A stretch of 64,000 bases of DNA. Origin: Aptenodytes patagonicus. Lineage: Eukaryota; Chordata; Aves; Sphenisciformes; Spheniscidae. A program made the position numbers and the translations under genes. Under the pieces are notes generated by a model. The model was not told the origin of the DNA. It did not search any database and saw nothing but the letters and a program-made list of their open reading frames with translations. The DNA is taken from contig NC_134951.1 of NCBI RefSeq assembly GCF_965638725.1, positions 3,596,001 through 3,660,000 of the forward strand, written 5' to 3'. Of the stretch, positions 1 through 12,545 are shown one piece after another (positions within the stretch are counted from its first letter, which is position 1; each line of letters begins with the position of its first letter).

Positions 1-1149
1 ATTAATGTATTAGCACTAAGAGCATTAGGGACTTGATTAGCACTGTAACCTCCACACCCCCACCCACCACATGACCATGCTTTAAAGGGCTCCATCCTTG
101 CCTGGTCCTTGTGCCTTCCGGCAATCATTCATCATCTTCTGCAGCTATAGTAAAACACAGCCATGTGTCAGCAACAGGCTTCATGTCTCCTGTTCTCCTT
201 AGATGATGCAAGCTCCTAGCAGGAATCAGCTGCTTTGCAAGCAGTTTTGACTGATTCCTATAGCCATACCATAACACTTCTACTTTGAGATCTTGCCTTC
301 AGTCCAAAGGTAGTTTCTGCAAAGCAGAGCTTTTCATGGCTAGTTTTTTCCCACAATTTCAGCTGCATCAGCCTGAATTCATCCAACCAAGCTGTAGGCA
401 TTTACAGAGTAAATGGAGATCTTCCTTAAGGAAGATCTTTGCTGGGAAGAATTCAGGCCACGCAGAGGACATGGAGGCGGGGGGACATCGTATGTGGAAA
501 GCTCCTGTCTTCTGAGGAACGATGCATCTTTCTCTAAATCTGAACCTGAAGATTTGGCCCCAGTCATATCAGCACACAGGGGAATCTCTCCCACTCATCC
601 CAGGAGCTGCTTGATACTTTGAACTACAAAAAGCGGTGATGGAAATGATACTGCTGAGTAGGACACCAAGATCTCCAGTGCTCTCCTGGCTGTGCCACAG
701 ACTCTGAATGTTCTAGCACATCCTCTGCAACTGGGATACGAACTCTTACTTCAGCTCACCTGATCGGCAGCCGTGGTTAACCAGAGGATGTAGGACTTGA
801 ACGCACTAGGCAGCCTTTGGGTAAATGCACCTTCTTGTGCTGGAGAATGTCCTGTGTCCTCTGGGACGTACACACAAATGACCACAGGAGCAGCTATTCT
901 GATAAACATAGGGACTGGGAAGGGAGAGGCATAGAAGGGTGGAAAATCTCAGATTTCAGACAAAACTGCCACTGATTCTTTGGTTTAGAGAGGAGGGGTA
1001 ATGATAACCATGATTCACTCGCTCCAACATTTTCACGTATCAGTTCTGGAGATGCAATGCTGATACAGAACAGGAAGATGACACCTCTACTAGGAAACTA
1101 AATGGTGCTTGTACTCATTTTCTGGTCCTGAGGCCAATTGTCAGAGCTG
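1..1149. other. Gene-free stretch with a nested palindrome
   Basis: I see no gene here. The short open frames at 285-622 overlap on both strands and resemble nothing I know. The only clear structure is a perfect 22-bp palindrome at 417-438, close to a pair of 10-bp inverted arms at 371-380 and 449-458. The rest is unremarkable mid-GC sequence. Confidence 0.6.
371..458. repeat. Inverted repeat with inner 22-bp perfect palindrome
   Basis: Positions 417-438 read the same on both strands (22 bp, centred on ttaa). Outer arms gcctgaattc (371-380) and gaattcaggc (449-458) are exact reverse complements, and the match extends imperfectly by a few bases inward. The inner and outer centres differ (427.5 and 414.5), so this is not one simple hairpin. 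It could be the relic of a short inverted-repeat element or a chance structure. Confidence 0.6.
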
Positions 1150-1300
1150 GCAACGTCCACGGTATTAAATTTCCACCAAAACAAGGTGAATGCTTCTTAA
1201 CTGCGTGGGACCGGGGATGGTCTTTGGCCCATGCTATCTCCCAGTCTGGGCCTGGGACTTACTTGGCCTAGACCAAAGCCAGACCTGGGACTGTGCTGTG
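1150..1300 (-). repeat. Unnamed dispersed repeat, copy A
   Basis: Read on the - strand this stretch has the order 'gagatagcatgggccaaag', 'accatcccc', then 'ttttggtggaaattt' and 'gtggacgttgcc'. The same order of diverged blocks appears on the + strand near 4.15, 8.65 and 15.3 kb. It is old and heavily mutated. I do not recognise the family; a DNA transposon or an old non-LTR fragment are both possible. Confidence 0.4.
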
Positions 1301-4129
1301 TAACAGAGTATATAGACCAGTTACCCCATAGCCTGTGCCCTATTGCTGATTAATTTGCCGTTCTCAGCATAACCACTTTGCTGGATTCAGGGAGAAGAAA
1401 AAGCTGGAGCCTAAGAGGAAAGCAAGGAACACGATGAAGAGGCTGGAGAGGGCTGAACCTTGAGGAAGAGGAAAGCTGACTATGGTCAGGCTCTCAAGTG
1501 CCGGAGGGGTTGTGAATCAGTGCAGGAATGCCTCCCCGAGGAAATGTTACCACATGCAAACGGGGGGTTCCTTGCCTACCCCCCCCCCGCCCCCCAAACT
1601 TGGCCCTCTTGGAAAAAATTCTAGGGGGAGAGATTTATTCACAACTCTGGGACTGGGGACATTCAACACGTCCGGGGGTAGTGGTCTGGATTTCTCCTGG
1701 CTGCGTTGGAGGGGCAAATGTCTTAAAACTCCCCAACACAATAACATTACAAGATGCACCATATGTCCTTTTGGGATTCAAAATCCACTGCATCAGCTAC
1801 TTCACTGAACCTCTGCTCTTCCCAGACTCTCTCTCTTTTTTTTCTCCCTGTCATTTTGCTTTCCACCTTCAAGGACGAGTTTAGTTCACTTCCTTTTCCC
1901 CTGGAAATAGCCACTAATGGGAGCCAGGAGTTTTCTAATGGGGCACCTGATCTTGGCTCTGGCTTCCCAAAGCCTCTTGCAGAGCCCAAAGACCCTGCAC
2001 GATCACAAAAGGAGCCACTGCAGAGGGATGAGGTGCGAGCTTCTGCTGGAGCTCCCAGGGTGGGAGCCCTGCGACCGAGTTTGAGATCTGCAGCACAGTG
2101 CCCACCTGGATGTCCTCTACAACAGAGGTGGGGAAGGTGGAGTTGTTCCTCAAGGAGATGAAAGGAAATAGAGGGCTGAGCTCATGTGGTCTGGGATGAG
2201 CCATTTGCCCATTGTGTCTCCCCAGGGTGGGGGGAAGCTGAGAGGAGACCAGCACCCCAAGACCAGCAGGAGAAGAAATAACCCAAAATGTGCACTTCTG
2301 ATGCAGTTTTCATCTGAGCATTCAGTGATTTGTTACACCTATAGCATGGTGGCTAGTGCGCCAGATCCAGACCATTGGACGGCCTCAGCTCAGGCCCCTT
2401 TTGGGTAAGGCAATAGGGGATGCCTTTAGCCCAGCACATGAAAACCAACCTCCCAGCCTATGCACAGCCCAGCACCGACAGCCTCCTCTACCCCATCACA
2501 AGTCCCACACCTGGGCTCCCTGCAAAGCACCATCTGACCTCTGCAGCCTGGTCATCCCCAGGTTCATCCCACATACACTAAAGACCTTCCCAAGGTGTCT
2601 AAGTAAGGCGTGTCACAACCTTTGGGTCTTCCCTGCCAATGGAAAGGAAAAGATGCCTCCAGAGAGGTTTTACGTAAAAAGCATGGGATGGTTAGCTCAA
2701 AATCCAGGCCATAGCAGGCAGATGTTTTTTCAGAGAGGGATTACAATTTGCATCGTGTGTAAATACAGGCAGAAAAGTCCGTGGTGGTCTGAGAGCTGCC
2801 CCAGGCTGGGAAAAGCCCAGGAGGGAAGAGTTTGTTAGAGCTGTGGTTGCTGGGGACACCAGGAGCAGTCATGCTCCGCTATGCTCTGGGCAAAATGTCT
2901 GGGAGTGCAGCCCGGCAGAACAAGTCTGGTAGGGTTGCTGGCATATTCATACCGGTGTGATTGGTATGAAATCATGCCCTCACCCTACCTCCCAGTGAGC
3001 TGCTGAAGAGCTTCCCTGTTTTGTAACAAAGATGACAACATCCATCCATCCCCTGCCAAATAGGGATCTGAGTGCGGAGGGTAAACATCCCTGCGCTTCC
3101 CTGAGGCCAGCAGGCAAGAGGGGGTCCTGCCCACTGCTCCTGCCGGTGCAGGATGAAATGGTGCTCACCCTTACGCGTGCCTGTGGTTCGCTGCAGCAAA
3201 CACCTTTACTCAACACACATGTAATTGCAATACTGAGGTTTGTGAGAATTTGCTCCTTTGTAAGACTGGCTCAAGGGACTACCGTTTAGCTCAGGCAACG
3301 TGGCTTTGGGCTCTGGTCTCAGGTTCTGTCCAGACACTTTCCTTGTGATGTCTTTGTCCCAACCTTTTCAAAGTATACTTACACCACATCAGAAGTGAAA
3401 AGTTAAATAAAAACCTGAGACTTCAGTCCTTTGCATGACAGCAAAAAATATTGCTGCTGATTTTACTTGTATCTTATATTTCTTTGGACTTACATACGTT
3501 CTTGGGCATCAGGTCTAGATACAGATTCTCCATCACAGTAGTATTAATCTAGAGTAATGAGATTACAGTTGAAGGACCTACTATGGTTTTACACCATTGA
3601 AATTAATCCAGAATTCAACCCCTCACTTGACGTTGAGTATTATAATCATGTTGGGTATGACAGTCTGGCCAGGAGTGAGAAATTGGCTTTGTAGTTTTGC
3701 AGAAAACCTGGCTATGCCACCGCTGCAAATCCCAGTGCAGATGGATTCTTCCCAGTGAACAAGGGTAGCCTTTACATTTTTCTTCTTCCAAAACCACTGT
3801 CTCGATTCGTTAACCCTCCACCTCTGCTGCTGTAGGCATGTCACCGCCTTGCCCACCTCTGACTCTTCACTGAAGTGGCCCATCAATTCTTTAATGAGAG
3901 GTGTGAAGATTCTTAATGGGGCATTTTCTACACACTTCCAGTAGTGGAGTCCCCCAGGGATGACCAGGAATGCACTGGTAAATATAAGGAGTGAATTAGC
4001 CCTAAAGTGTGTCTGAGTGTGTGTACGGATGACCAGACCACTTACTTGAGACACTGGCAACTTTGGCTACTGCTGTAACTGATGTCAAGTCCCTGACATG
4101 GTTTCAGCATGACCTTGCGCCACTCTCAC
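1301..4129. other. Gene-free stretch
   Basis: No exon that I recognise. There is a C-rich tract at 1579-1594 (ten C, then g, then C again). Open frames up to 160 codons (for example 2356-2838 +) have no family resemblance, and several overlap in different frames, so I treat them as chance. Confidence 0.5.
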
Positions 4130-4250
4130 AAACAATTTCCAGGTGTGGATCAGGAGTTAGCACAGGACCACCCTGTTTTGAAGGCTGAATTTGACAGTAT
4201 GGACATGGCCAAACTGGGTCGATCAAGGCGTAGAGAATGGACAAGGCACT
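4130..4250 (+). repeat. Unnamed dispersed repeat, copy B
   Basis: Contains 'caggagttagcacaggacca', then 'ttttgaaggctgaatttga' and 'gtatggacatggcc', in the same order as the copies near 1.2 kb (reverse), 8.65 kb and 15.3 kb. An overlapping 101-codon open frame (4109-4414) is probably a by-product of this repeat. Confidence 0.45.
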
Positions 4251-4695
4251 GTTTGATTTACAGATATTGCAATAAACTTTTTAATGTTGCCTCTGTTGGT
4301 TGTGGCTTTGTTGGACATGAATATATGGGTATCTTGAGGGCTTTACCCTGCAAGAGCCCGAGTTTGCATTGTCTTAGCGGTTTCAGAGCAGGCAAAACCA
4401 CTTTAGTACTTTGAAGTATCTGCATTGTTATAGCCATTTATAAACATCATCAGGCAGTTTGTTTCTTTCTCGCCCCCACTAGCTGCCAAGAAATAGAACT
4501 AATACTTCCCTTGTTTGCGTATGAGATAACAGAGTCGCTTCACGCCATTGGGTGTGCCCGATGTGTACTCAGCACAGCTCTGAGTACTGATGGGCAGTCA
4601 CCTTTGACTGTGGAGCTTGGTGTGAACTTCCTTAAAGCTTCCCTTACACCTAGTGTTGGGAAGAACACCTGCAGCTGGGGGCTTGTCCTGGGCTC
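4251..4695. other. Gene-free stretch
   Basis: Nothing recognised between the dispersed repeat and the old CR1 copy. Confidence 0.5.
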
Positions 4696-5300
4696 TTCAC
4701 AGATTCACGGAGTGATGCAGTTCAGAAGGGACCTTAGGAGGTCTCTGGTCCAACCCCGCATTCAAAGCAGGGTAAGTCTGAAGTTAGACCCAACTATATA
4801 ACATATATGTATAACATATTGCTCAGGGTCATACTCAGCTATGTTTTGAGTATCTCCAAGGATGGAGATCCCCCAACAACTCTGGGTACCTCCTCCAATT
4901 TTTTGTCTTCATGGTGGATTTCCCCACCCCCCTGCCCCCTAATGCCTAACTGGGATTTCTGTTCTTGCAAAGTCCATTGCCTCTTTTCCTTTCACCGTGG
5001 ACATCCAAGGAGAATCTGACTCTACCTCCTCTATACTCTCCCATCAGCTAGCTGAAGACAGCAGTAAGATCCCCTTATAGGATCTCTGCTTATGGCTGAA
5101 CAAACCCCGTTCCCTCAGCCTCTGCTTGTAAATCCTGTGCTTTAACCACGTTGGTGACCTTCTGCCTGACTCTCTCCAGTTTATCAACCTCCTCCTTGTG
5201 GAAAAGGCCAAAATTGGGAAGCCCAAAACCAGATACAGTATTCTGGATGTGTCTTACAAGTACCAAATACTTCCATACAAAGGAGAATAGGTCTTCTGTA
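4696..5300 (-). mobile_element. Old CR1 LINE fragment
   Basis: Diverged CR1 3' part in reverse orientation. It opens with 'tcacagattcacggagtg' followed by the degraded 'gaccttaggaggtctctggtcc' region, then the usual CR1 landmarks in order: a 'ccaaggatggagatccc' block, 'cccgttccctcagcctctgc' near 5107-5126 and 'agcccaaaaccagatacag' near 5221. These encode, on the - strand, the end of the CR1 reverse-transcriptase ORF, here broken by stops. Older than the copies at 7.0 and 9.2 kb. Confidence 0.8.
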
Positions 5301-7000
5301 ACACTATTACACTCTTCTGTTGCACTCTATTACACTCCAGAAGGTGTAATAAGGATTATTCTCCTCTTGGGCTGGTATTCCATCCATCTCCTTGGTATTT
5401 TGCAATTCTTTCTTACTTGAACTGATGCATGTAAGGCAGGAATCAGATCTAAGCTAAGAGAGAGGTGAGGATGATCCCTTTCTCCTTCATGCCTCCATTG
5501 AGAACAAGAAGGACGGAGCAAGTGATGAGAGAAACCAGCAGCAAAGCCACATCAAAACAATTCAGCAGGAGATGTCCACATAACAGTTGAGTGAAAAAAC
5601 AGTTATCTGCCTATCATCTCCTGCACTGGATGGAAAGAGGAGAGGGAATGGTACTATGGCACCGTGTTGTTTTGCATGATATGCTGGTTGGCTTCCCATC
5701 TCACTCACCTTTTGGAGGTGGTCCATGTCCACCACATGGCCAAAGAGAGATAATTTGTACTGATGCCGGAGTAAACCTGTTTGCCCACTGGTGTTTTTAG
5801 GGTACCTATGAAATGAAATTAAGATGCCACTAATGCATAACTCAACACAGAGCTGGTGCCTGTGCCTGAATAGTACTTGGACCCTCCCTCCTGCCAGGCC
5901 CTAAGCATCGTATTGAAGGTGCAGAGCAGAGCTGAAGAGAATGTACTAATCTGTTCTGGATTAGATCCTGCACGGGGAAGCCTGAGACATTAGGTATTTT
6001 GATGCTTACAGAGCTGTTTAATCATAAGATAATGCACAGCCTGTTCACACAAATTAGGGTGGGTCCCGTTTGCATAATGTTGATTTCAGAGGCAAATTAA
6101 TCTCACAGACAACTTGTTTCTACTGCAGCTTTTAACCATTCAGCACATTCGATACGGGATCAGATCTCAGTCTGATGAAATTGTTGCAGGGTGGATTTTG
6201 AAAGGAAGGAGGAAAAGGGAAGCACAACCAAAAAGGTAGGTGGACTTTACTGAATAATTGCTCCTGGATTGCCAGGTTTAGGCAGAATTTAGCCAAGGCT
6301 TTATAACTTGAAGGGGATCTTTGCTTCTTGCTGACCCTTCTGATCAGCGGATGTTTAATAATAACTCATTCCTTATTTGTTTTCCAAATAATCATCTTCA
6401 ATCATGGATCAAACATCCACCTCCAACCCTCCCGTGCTTCTTGCCCTACAGATCTCACAATCTGACTACCTTCCTTACAAAAATGCATCCATTCATTACT
6501 TTTCCAACACTACACAGGATCAGAGCGCCAGTTTTCAAGCATTCCCTTTGAAATAAAAATCTATTCAGGACATCCACTGCTTCTTAACAAATTAATTAAA
6601 TTTTAATTAAACATCACTAAGAAATTAAATTTCCCTTTGCAGTCAGCTGGGTAGGGAAGGGCCATGGGGCATTCTGATGATGTTACAGCTCTTCTCAGCT
6701 TTCAAAGGGGAGGGATCTATGCCGATTCATTCATAATCAGCCCATTGAATAATGCATGGGATGTTAAAGACAGACTGAAGTCCTGAGAAGGAGCCAGAGT
6801 GTACTTCCACAACTCTTTTTTTTTTTTGGAGGGGAGGAGAGGAGAGGGAAATTTAAAAAAATCTCATTTCAACTTAAGAAGCCAGGATGGAAAATGCAGC
6901 TTTGAGTACTTTGTGAGTTCCTGACAAACATTTGGAGGTGCATTTTTTTGGCTATTTCAGAAACTGCCTTCTGGGCTCTCACTCTATTACTACCTTTTAG
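5301..7000. other. Gene-free stretch, part AT-rich
   Basis: No gene seen. The stretch 5960-6180 (TA-rich, with 'taatgcacagcctgttcac' and 'gtttgcataatgttgattt') has the texture of a conserved noncoding element, but this cannot be tested without alignment. A short T-run lies at 6823-6833. Confidence 0.45.
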
Positions 7001-7563
7001 AATCATAGAATCATAGAATCATTAAGGTTGGAAAAGACCTTTAAGGTCATCGAGTCCAACCGTCAACCCAACACCACCATGCCCACTAAACCATGTCCCT
7101 AAGCGCCTCATCTACACGTCTTTTAAATACCTCCAGGGATGGGGACTCCACCACTTCCCTGGGCAGCCTCTTCCAATGTTTAACCACTCTTTCAGTAAAG
7201 ACATTTTTCCTCACATCCAATCTAAACCTCCCCTGGTGCAACTTGAGGCCGTTTCCTCTCATCCTATCGCTTGTTACCTGGAAGAAGAGACCGACCCCCA
7301 CCTCGCTACAACCTCCTTTCAGGTGGTTGTAGAGAGCGATGAGGTCTCCCCTCAGCCTCCTTTTCTCCAGGCTAAACAACCCCAGTTCCCTCAGCCGCTC
7401 CTCATCAGACTTGTTCTCCAGACCCCTCACCAGCCTCGTTGCCCTTCTCTGGACACGCTCCAGCACCTCGACGTCCTTCTTGTAGTGAGGGGCCCAAAAC
7501 TGAACACAGGGTTCGAGGTGCGGCCTCACCAGTGCCGAGTACAGGGGCACGATCACTTCCCTT
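7001..7563 (-). mobile_element. CR1 LINE, 5'-truncated, about 560 bp
   Basis: Young-looking CR1 in reverse orientation. Its 3' end is at 7001 with the repeated 'aatcatagaatcatagaatc' tail. On the - strand 7556-7086 keeps an open frame of 156 codons covering the last part of the CR1 reverse-transcriptase ORF2, with the blocks [43 protein letters not shown]-like text and [11 protein letters not shown]. The element lacks the endonuclease and most of the RT, so it is dead. Confidence 0.95.
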
Positions 7564-8639
7564 TTCTCCCATCTTTCACTGTGGCAGAAGTACTAATAAT
7601 TGAAAACAAGTCCTGAGACAGCTTGCACTCTCACACAACCCCCACAAGCCCAGTGAAGGAGGAAATCAGAGATGTGGGCTGCTGAGACAGAGAGAGGAAG
7701 CTATGGGAGATCAGGAGCAATGAGACATTGAGAGTTGTAGGGCTCTGAAGAGGACTTGCTCTCATATTACCTCTTCAAGCCTAGAAATTGTCCCTGCTTA
7801 GAAGGGGTTTTTTAACAGAAACCCTGAGGTTAATGGCTGTAACCACGGTGTATGGCTTTGATTAAATCATAATTTTAAGCCACCCTAAATTACTTTGTAT
7901 TCAGAATGCAGAAAGGCTCTTCCTGCCTTGCCCCAGTGCAGGACATCTCCAGTGTGAGGGGCTGGAGAAGCAAAGCCAGCTGAAGCACAGAAAGATCTAA
8001 GCTTGGCAGCAGCCAACATCTAAATGAATTGGGATGAAAAAGCACGTGACTGAGTAGTGGAAACACAACCTTTCTGGTTCAGTCCCTGACCTTTACTGTC
8101 TTTCTGCAAAGAAAAGGCAGGACAATACGTCTCTGGGATGAAGCTCATTTTAACTGAGGGTTTGAAGGAAGAGGTGGAGGTGTAGAGTTAGGAGCAGGCT
8201 GTGCTCTCCCTCTCGCCCTACCCTTGGGAGCAGCAAACGGAGGTGGCAGCAAAACAGTGGGTGGTTGGTGGTGCAGAGTGGAGAATGGAGGCAAGCACAG
8301 AGGTCTTCTGTCTATGGCCAAGACACCAAGAAAGAAGGAGTCTGTACAAGACCCATAAAGGTCCACAAGGGCCATTTGGCCTGAGACCAAAAGTCTGGTG
8401 AGAGAGCAGCGGGCTCAGATGTGTCCCGCAAGTGAAATGTCTTTGGTGGACAAGTGCAGGAGGGATTGAGGAGAGCTTGGAGTGTGGAAGAGAAAAGGGT
8501 GCTTGTGACCGCCGGCAAGAAGGACCTACCAAAACCTTCTCTTGAAATGTAAGTCCTCTCCTCACCATTAAATGGTAGTTGTAATCTTTGGCAAATTTTT
8601 TGGTCCGAGCCATTTAATGCACCCCAACCTATTCCCAGG
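7564..8639. other. Gene-free stretch
   Basis: No gene recognised. Open frames on the - strand (8145-8920) overlap in three phases and have no domain resemblance. Confidence 0.5.
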
Positions 8640-8800
8640 CACAGGTCAGGAGTCAACACAGACCAAGGACCATTCCCAAGAGACATTTTGGGTGGGGACA
8701 CATGATTTTGGAGGCTGAATAAGTAAAGGCATGGCCAGATGGTGCCCACTGGCACGAGGGTGAGACAGTCAGTGCTGTTGCAGTTTTGTTTCATAGCACA
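8640..8800 (+). repeat. Unnamed dispersed repeat, copy C
   Basis: Contains 'acaggtcaggagtcaacac', 'accaaggaccattccc', then 'attttggaggctgaataag' and 'aggcatggccagatgg', the same block order as copies B (4.15 kb) and D (15.3 kb) and the reverse of copy A (1.2 kb). Confidence 0.45.
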
Positions 8801-9232
8801 GGTGTAGCCAGAGATGTGTCCCAGTCCAGGACACAGCCAGCAGAGGAGTGTCCATGTTGCCTGGGGTATTACTACGGCCACCCAATAGCTCCCTGCAGCC
8901 CATCCTTCCTCTTGACCCATTGCTGAAACAAAACGATTGGCACTGGTTACCTCTACCCAGCTCTGGCTCTCCCCTGGGAACTATATTCCTGCTTTTTAAG
9001 ATGTGAATAGGAATAGCCCACTCCCATCTATCTTGCAGCATGGTTTCAGCTTGTTCCTCCAAGGTTTCCCGCAATTCCCCACTTACGCCACAACTTCTCC
9101 CTGCTGTTACCCTGCGTGGGGCATGTTTTCCAGCCACCTCCCTCCATACTGCACTACAGCCATTCCCCACACAGTGCTGTGCTGAACTACAAACCATGAG
9201 GAGATTTAAACACCAAAGGGATCAACTTCTCT
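8801..9232. other. Gene-free stretch
   Basis: Nothing recognised. Short overlapping open frames only. Confidence 0.5.
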
Positions 9233-9562
9233 CATAGAATCATAGAATCATAGAATCATAGAATCATTGAGGTTGGAAAAGACCTCTAAGATCATCGAGT
9301 CCAACCGTCAACCCAACACCACCATGTCCACTAAACCATGTCCCTAAGCGCCTCATCTACACGTCTTTTAAATACCTCCAGGGATGGGGACTCCACCACT
9401 TCCCTGGGCAGCCTGTTCCAATGTTTCACCACTCTTTCAGTAAAGAAATTTTTCCTTACATCCAATCTAAACCTCCCCTGGCGCAACTTGAGGCCATTTC
9501 CTCTCGTCCTATCGCTTGTTACTTCGGAGAAAAGACCAACACCCACCTCGCTACAACCTCCT
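9233..9562 (-). mobile_element. CR1 LINE, 5'-truncated, about 330 bp
   Basis: CR1 in reverse orientation with four tandem copies of the 3' tail unit at 9233-9266, then the standard 3' region ('atgtccctaagcgcctcatc', 'ccctgggcagcctgttccaa'). On the - strand 9546-9331 is an open 71-codon piece of the ORF2 C-terminus. Same subfamily as the copies at 7.0, 10.4, 16.0, 16.4, 41.1 and 43.0 kb. Confidence 0.95.
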
Positions 9563-10413
9563 CATCCTTCTTTTCATAACTAAGCAATTTCAGTCACTTT
9601 CATCCTCTCTGGGTTTACACCACTACATCAGCATCAGCTTCTGGCTGGACCAAAGGCCAGACTCCGCCTTGAAAGCCCGAGAAGATGCCAGCTCCTCATC
9701 AGGCTTCCAACAGTTTGTATTAGAAGTGCATTAAAATGTATTAAATACACGTTCTTCGTGCCTTAAACATATTAAATACAAGTTCTTTGTTTCCTTTGAG
9801 AGGAAAAGGGTGTCACAGAGAATTTGGACCTTAGCAGACCCACGGGCTGCGCTCCATCTTCTCAGCTGCTTCTGCATAGGTACATAGAAAGGCTCGAGTC
9901 TCCTGCTGACAGCTACCAGTAAGTTGTGTGACCGCAGCCCAAAGAGCCTAAACATTAAGTAACTTAAGCAGCTGCAGGGAGCTCGGAACTTTCACCATCA
10001 GCTTGAGATCTCTTTCCGCTACAGCTGAGCTTTGGTGTCCCCTCAGCCTGTTTCTTCCCTGCAGGTCTCAGGGTGGAAATCACAACACCTCATTCCGTTT
10101 TGCATGGTGCTGCAATAAATCTAGGGTAACTGCGTTTTGGCGGCGCTACCTCACATTGACATGCGTGTGATTAGGTGCTAAAAGGGTGCAAGAAAGGGGT
10201 GGAGTAAGCTACATCTGGTGGGCCTGAGCTTACATGGAAGCAAATGAGAAGTAGTTGCACTGAACCTCAGGGGGTTGCACTCAGTGAAACCAGCATGTGG
10301 TTGAAGAAAGGCCATATCCTAACATTAATATGTTAACTCAGTATTTCAGCCTCCCGGATCCCCTGTTTGTAAAGTGCTTGGGGTGATGGACTTTTTTCTT
10401 GTTGTTCTGCATT
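9563..10413. other. Gene-free stretch
   Basis: No gene recognised; no clear repeat. Confidence 0.5.
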
Positions 10414-10635
10414 TCATAGAATAGAATCATAGAATCATTAAGGTTGGAAAAGACCTCTATGATCATCGAGTCCAACCGTCGACCCAACACCACCATGCCC
10501 ACTAAACCATGTCCCTAAGCGCCTCATCTACACGTCTTTTAAATACCTCCAGGGATGGGGACTCAACCCCTTCCCTGGGCAGCCTGGTCCAATGTTTAAC
10601 CACTCTTTCAGTAAAGACATTTTTCCTCATGTCCA
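10414..10635 (-). mobile_element. CR1 LINE, 5'-truncated, about 220 bp
   Basis: Reverse-orientation CR1: tail at 10414, then the standard 3' blocks up to the '..cctcatgtcca' break at 10635. It carries 'gactcaaccccttccctggg' like the copy at 16.4 kb, where the 7.0- and 9.2-kb copies have 'gactccaccacttcc', which suggests two source variants. Confidence 0.95.
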
Positions 10636-12398
10636 AGAGAAGCTGGCATGGGGCATTGCTGGGCCCTGGCTGAAGTCCTCTGGCAGTTCAGTGATGATAA
10701 CGCTACTTACACAGGCAATAAAACACTGGTGGTGAAGCTGGGTCTTGTCTACGCTGCTCCAGGCTCTTCGTGTGTTGTTGGGATTCACTGAACCGCAGGA
10801 AGCATGCTGGAGCCAGCTAAATCCAACCTCACTGCTCTTGTTCCCCTTTCTACCTTATGGAGAATACATTGAAGAATGGAGTATGAATGAAGGGCACTTT
10901 TACAAAGGACAAGTTGTCTTATTTTAAAATAGATGTCTAAAAAATCCTGACCGTCTCTGGAGGAGCTCAGCCCTCCCCTTTGACTAGAGGAAACCTAAAT
11001 AAATTAGCTCAGTTTTGGATTTTTAGGCTATGCCTCTACCAGCACATTAGGGAGTCCCAAGGCACCAGTGCTGGGGCACCATCGTCCGCTCTGTTAAATA
11101 GTGCAGACCTTGGCATGGTTTTTGCTTGGCCAACCAGCACTGACCCAGGCAATTCCCGTGCACGTTTTGGGAGTTTGCACTGATCAGGGCGATTCCCAAT
11201 AGGCAATGTAGGTGTACCACCCTAATAAGATATTTAATATTATGATTATTTGGGCAGGGAATGGACATAGTGTTATTTAGATAACTGATGGAGATACAAC
11301 TCTGAGTGCCTAAATTTAGGTGGGATAAATAGCACCCTACATTTTTTCTGTGATTCTAAGATGGATGCTGAGGCTTATCTTGCCATTTTCACTACAAGGG
11401 CATTCACTGGTGCTGTGAACGGGGCTGTGCATAAATTAGAAGCAGGGGGTGGATCTCTGGCCTTCAGTTCCCCTGAAATAATATTAACAGTAATTATAAT
11501 AACAAACAGTGGTGATGGATTCTTTCTCCTCTTGCTTCCCCAGATGTTGTGCCTGTTTCAGTGCTAAGCACTGCAGACCTGTACAGGGTTGTATTGCCCT
11601 GTGCACCTTGAACAAATACTGCTCCCAAGACTGTGGCTGACATTTGTGTGTCACTGTGATGTTGATAACACACACATTTCATCTCCTCCTTGTCCTGCTG
11701 AGAAATGTGTGCAAAGCTGCAGGATTTGGGGACTTACATATTACATGTTTTTTCCTGTGTAATTGCGCAAAGGGTGTAGACTCCACTTTTATATATGAAC
11801 CTATATTTGCAAAAAAGTTGATGGGGTAGTCAGGCACTTTGTGCAATAATAACCTGTTCCCATTCATCCCACAAGACCCTTGAAAGATTTTCATGCCTGG
11901 GCAGGATGAGGTGTACACAGTCAATTCCGGGTCTCACCCCCCACCCAACACCATTCCCATGACATGACTCATTTGTGGACATCAAGCCTGAAGAAAGTCC
12001 AGGAGATGTGCCTGCAAGTGAGATCAGTGCGCAGCAGGCTCCTACGTCCTCATGTAATTAAGCTCTTTCAGATATTTCCCATCAAAAAGCATCAAGGGAA
12101 CGGTGTACTTAATCACCACAACAGTTTATTCAACACTGCTTCGCCTCAGTTTTCCCAGTGGGCTTGGCTGTGCTTTTGCCATGTGTGGCTGTGGATATTC
12201 CTTCCGAGCCAAATATTTTCATGCTAACAATTTTATCTCCCCAGGCTCAGCCTGTTACTACAGACATTTCTCCCAAAAGACACCAATCTCTCTCCAACTC
12301 ATTCCTGTCACCTTGGAGGAAACTAACACCAGCGTGGGTTCACCAGCTCTTTAGGATTTTGCAGAGAATAATGGATGCTCCCAGTTCCCTTAAGGGAG
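10636..12398. other. Gene-free stretch
   Basis: No gene recognised. Short open frames overlap in several phases. Some AT-rich text at 11220-11250 and 11480-11510. Confidence 0.5.
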
Positions 12399-12545
12399 GG
12401 ATTATCATTCCGGTACTGCAGACAGGTTGGCCAGAGCTCACCAAGGTTAAGGGACTTGGCGAAGGGCATGCAGTGATTTGGTGGCAGAAGCAAAATTGCA
12501 GAGTCCTGACTCACTCCATTCATAATTACTGTCTGCCATTAACAA
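12399..12545 (+). repeat. MIR-like old SINE fragment
   Basis: The order 'caaggttaagggacttggcg', 'agggcatgcagtgatttggt', 'ggcagaagcaaaattgcaga', then 'gtcctgactc' follows the MIR core and 3' part (gaggttaagtgacttgcccaa... as known from the family). Diverged; family known, assignment by eye. Confidence 0.6.

Noticed and set aside
7086-7556. 156-codon frame as a gene
   Set aside because: It is the C-terminal piece of CR1 ORF2 inside a truncated element, as are 9331-9546, 16444-16731 and 41099-41392.
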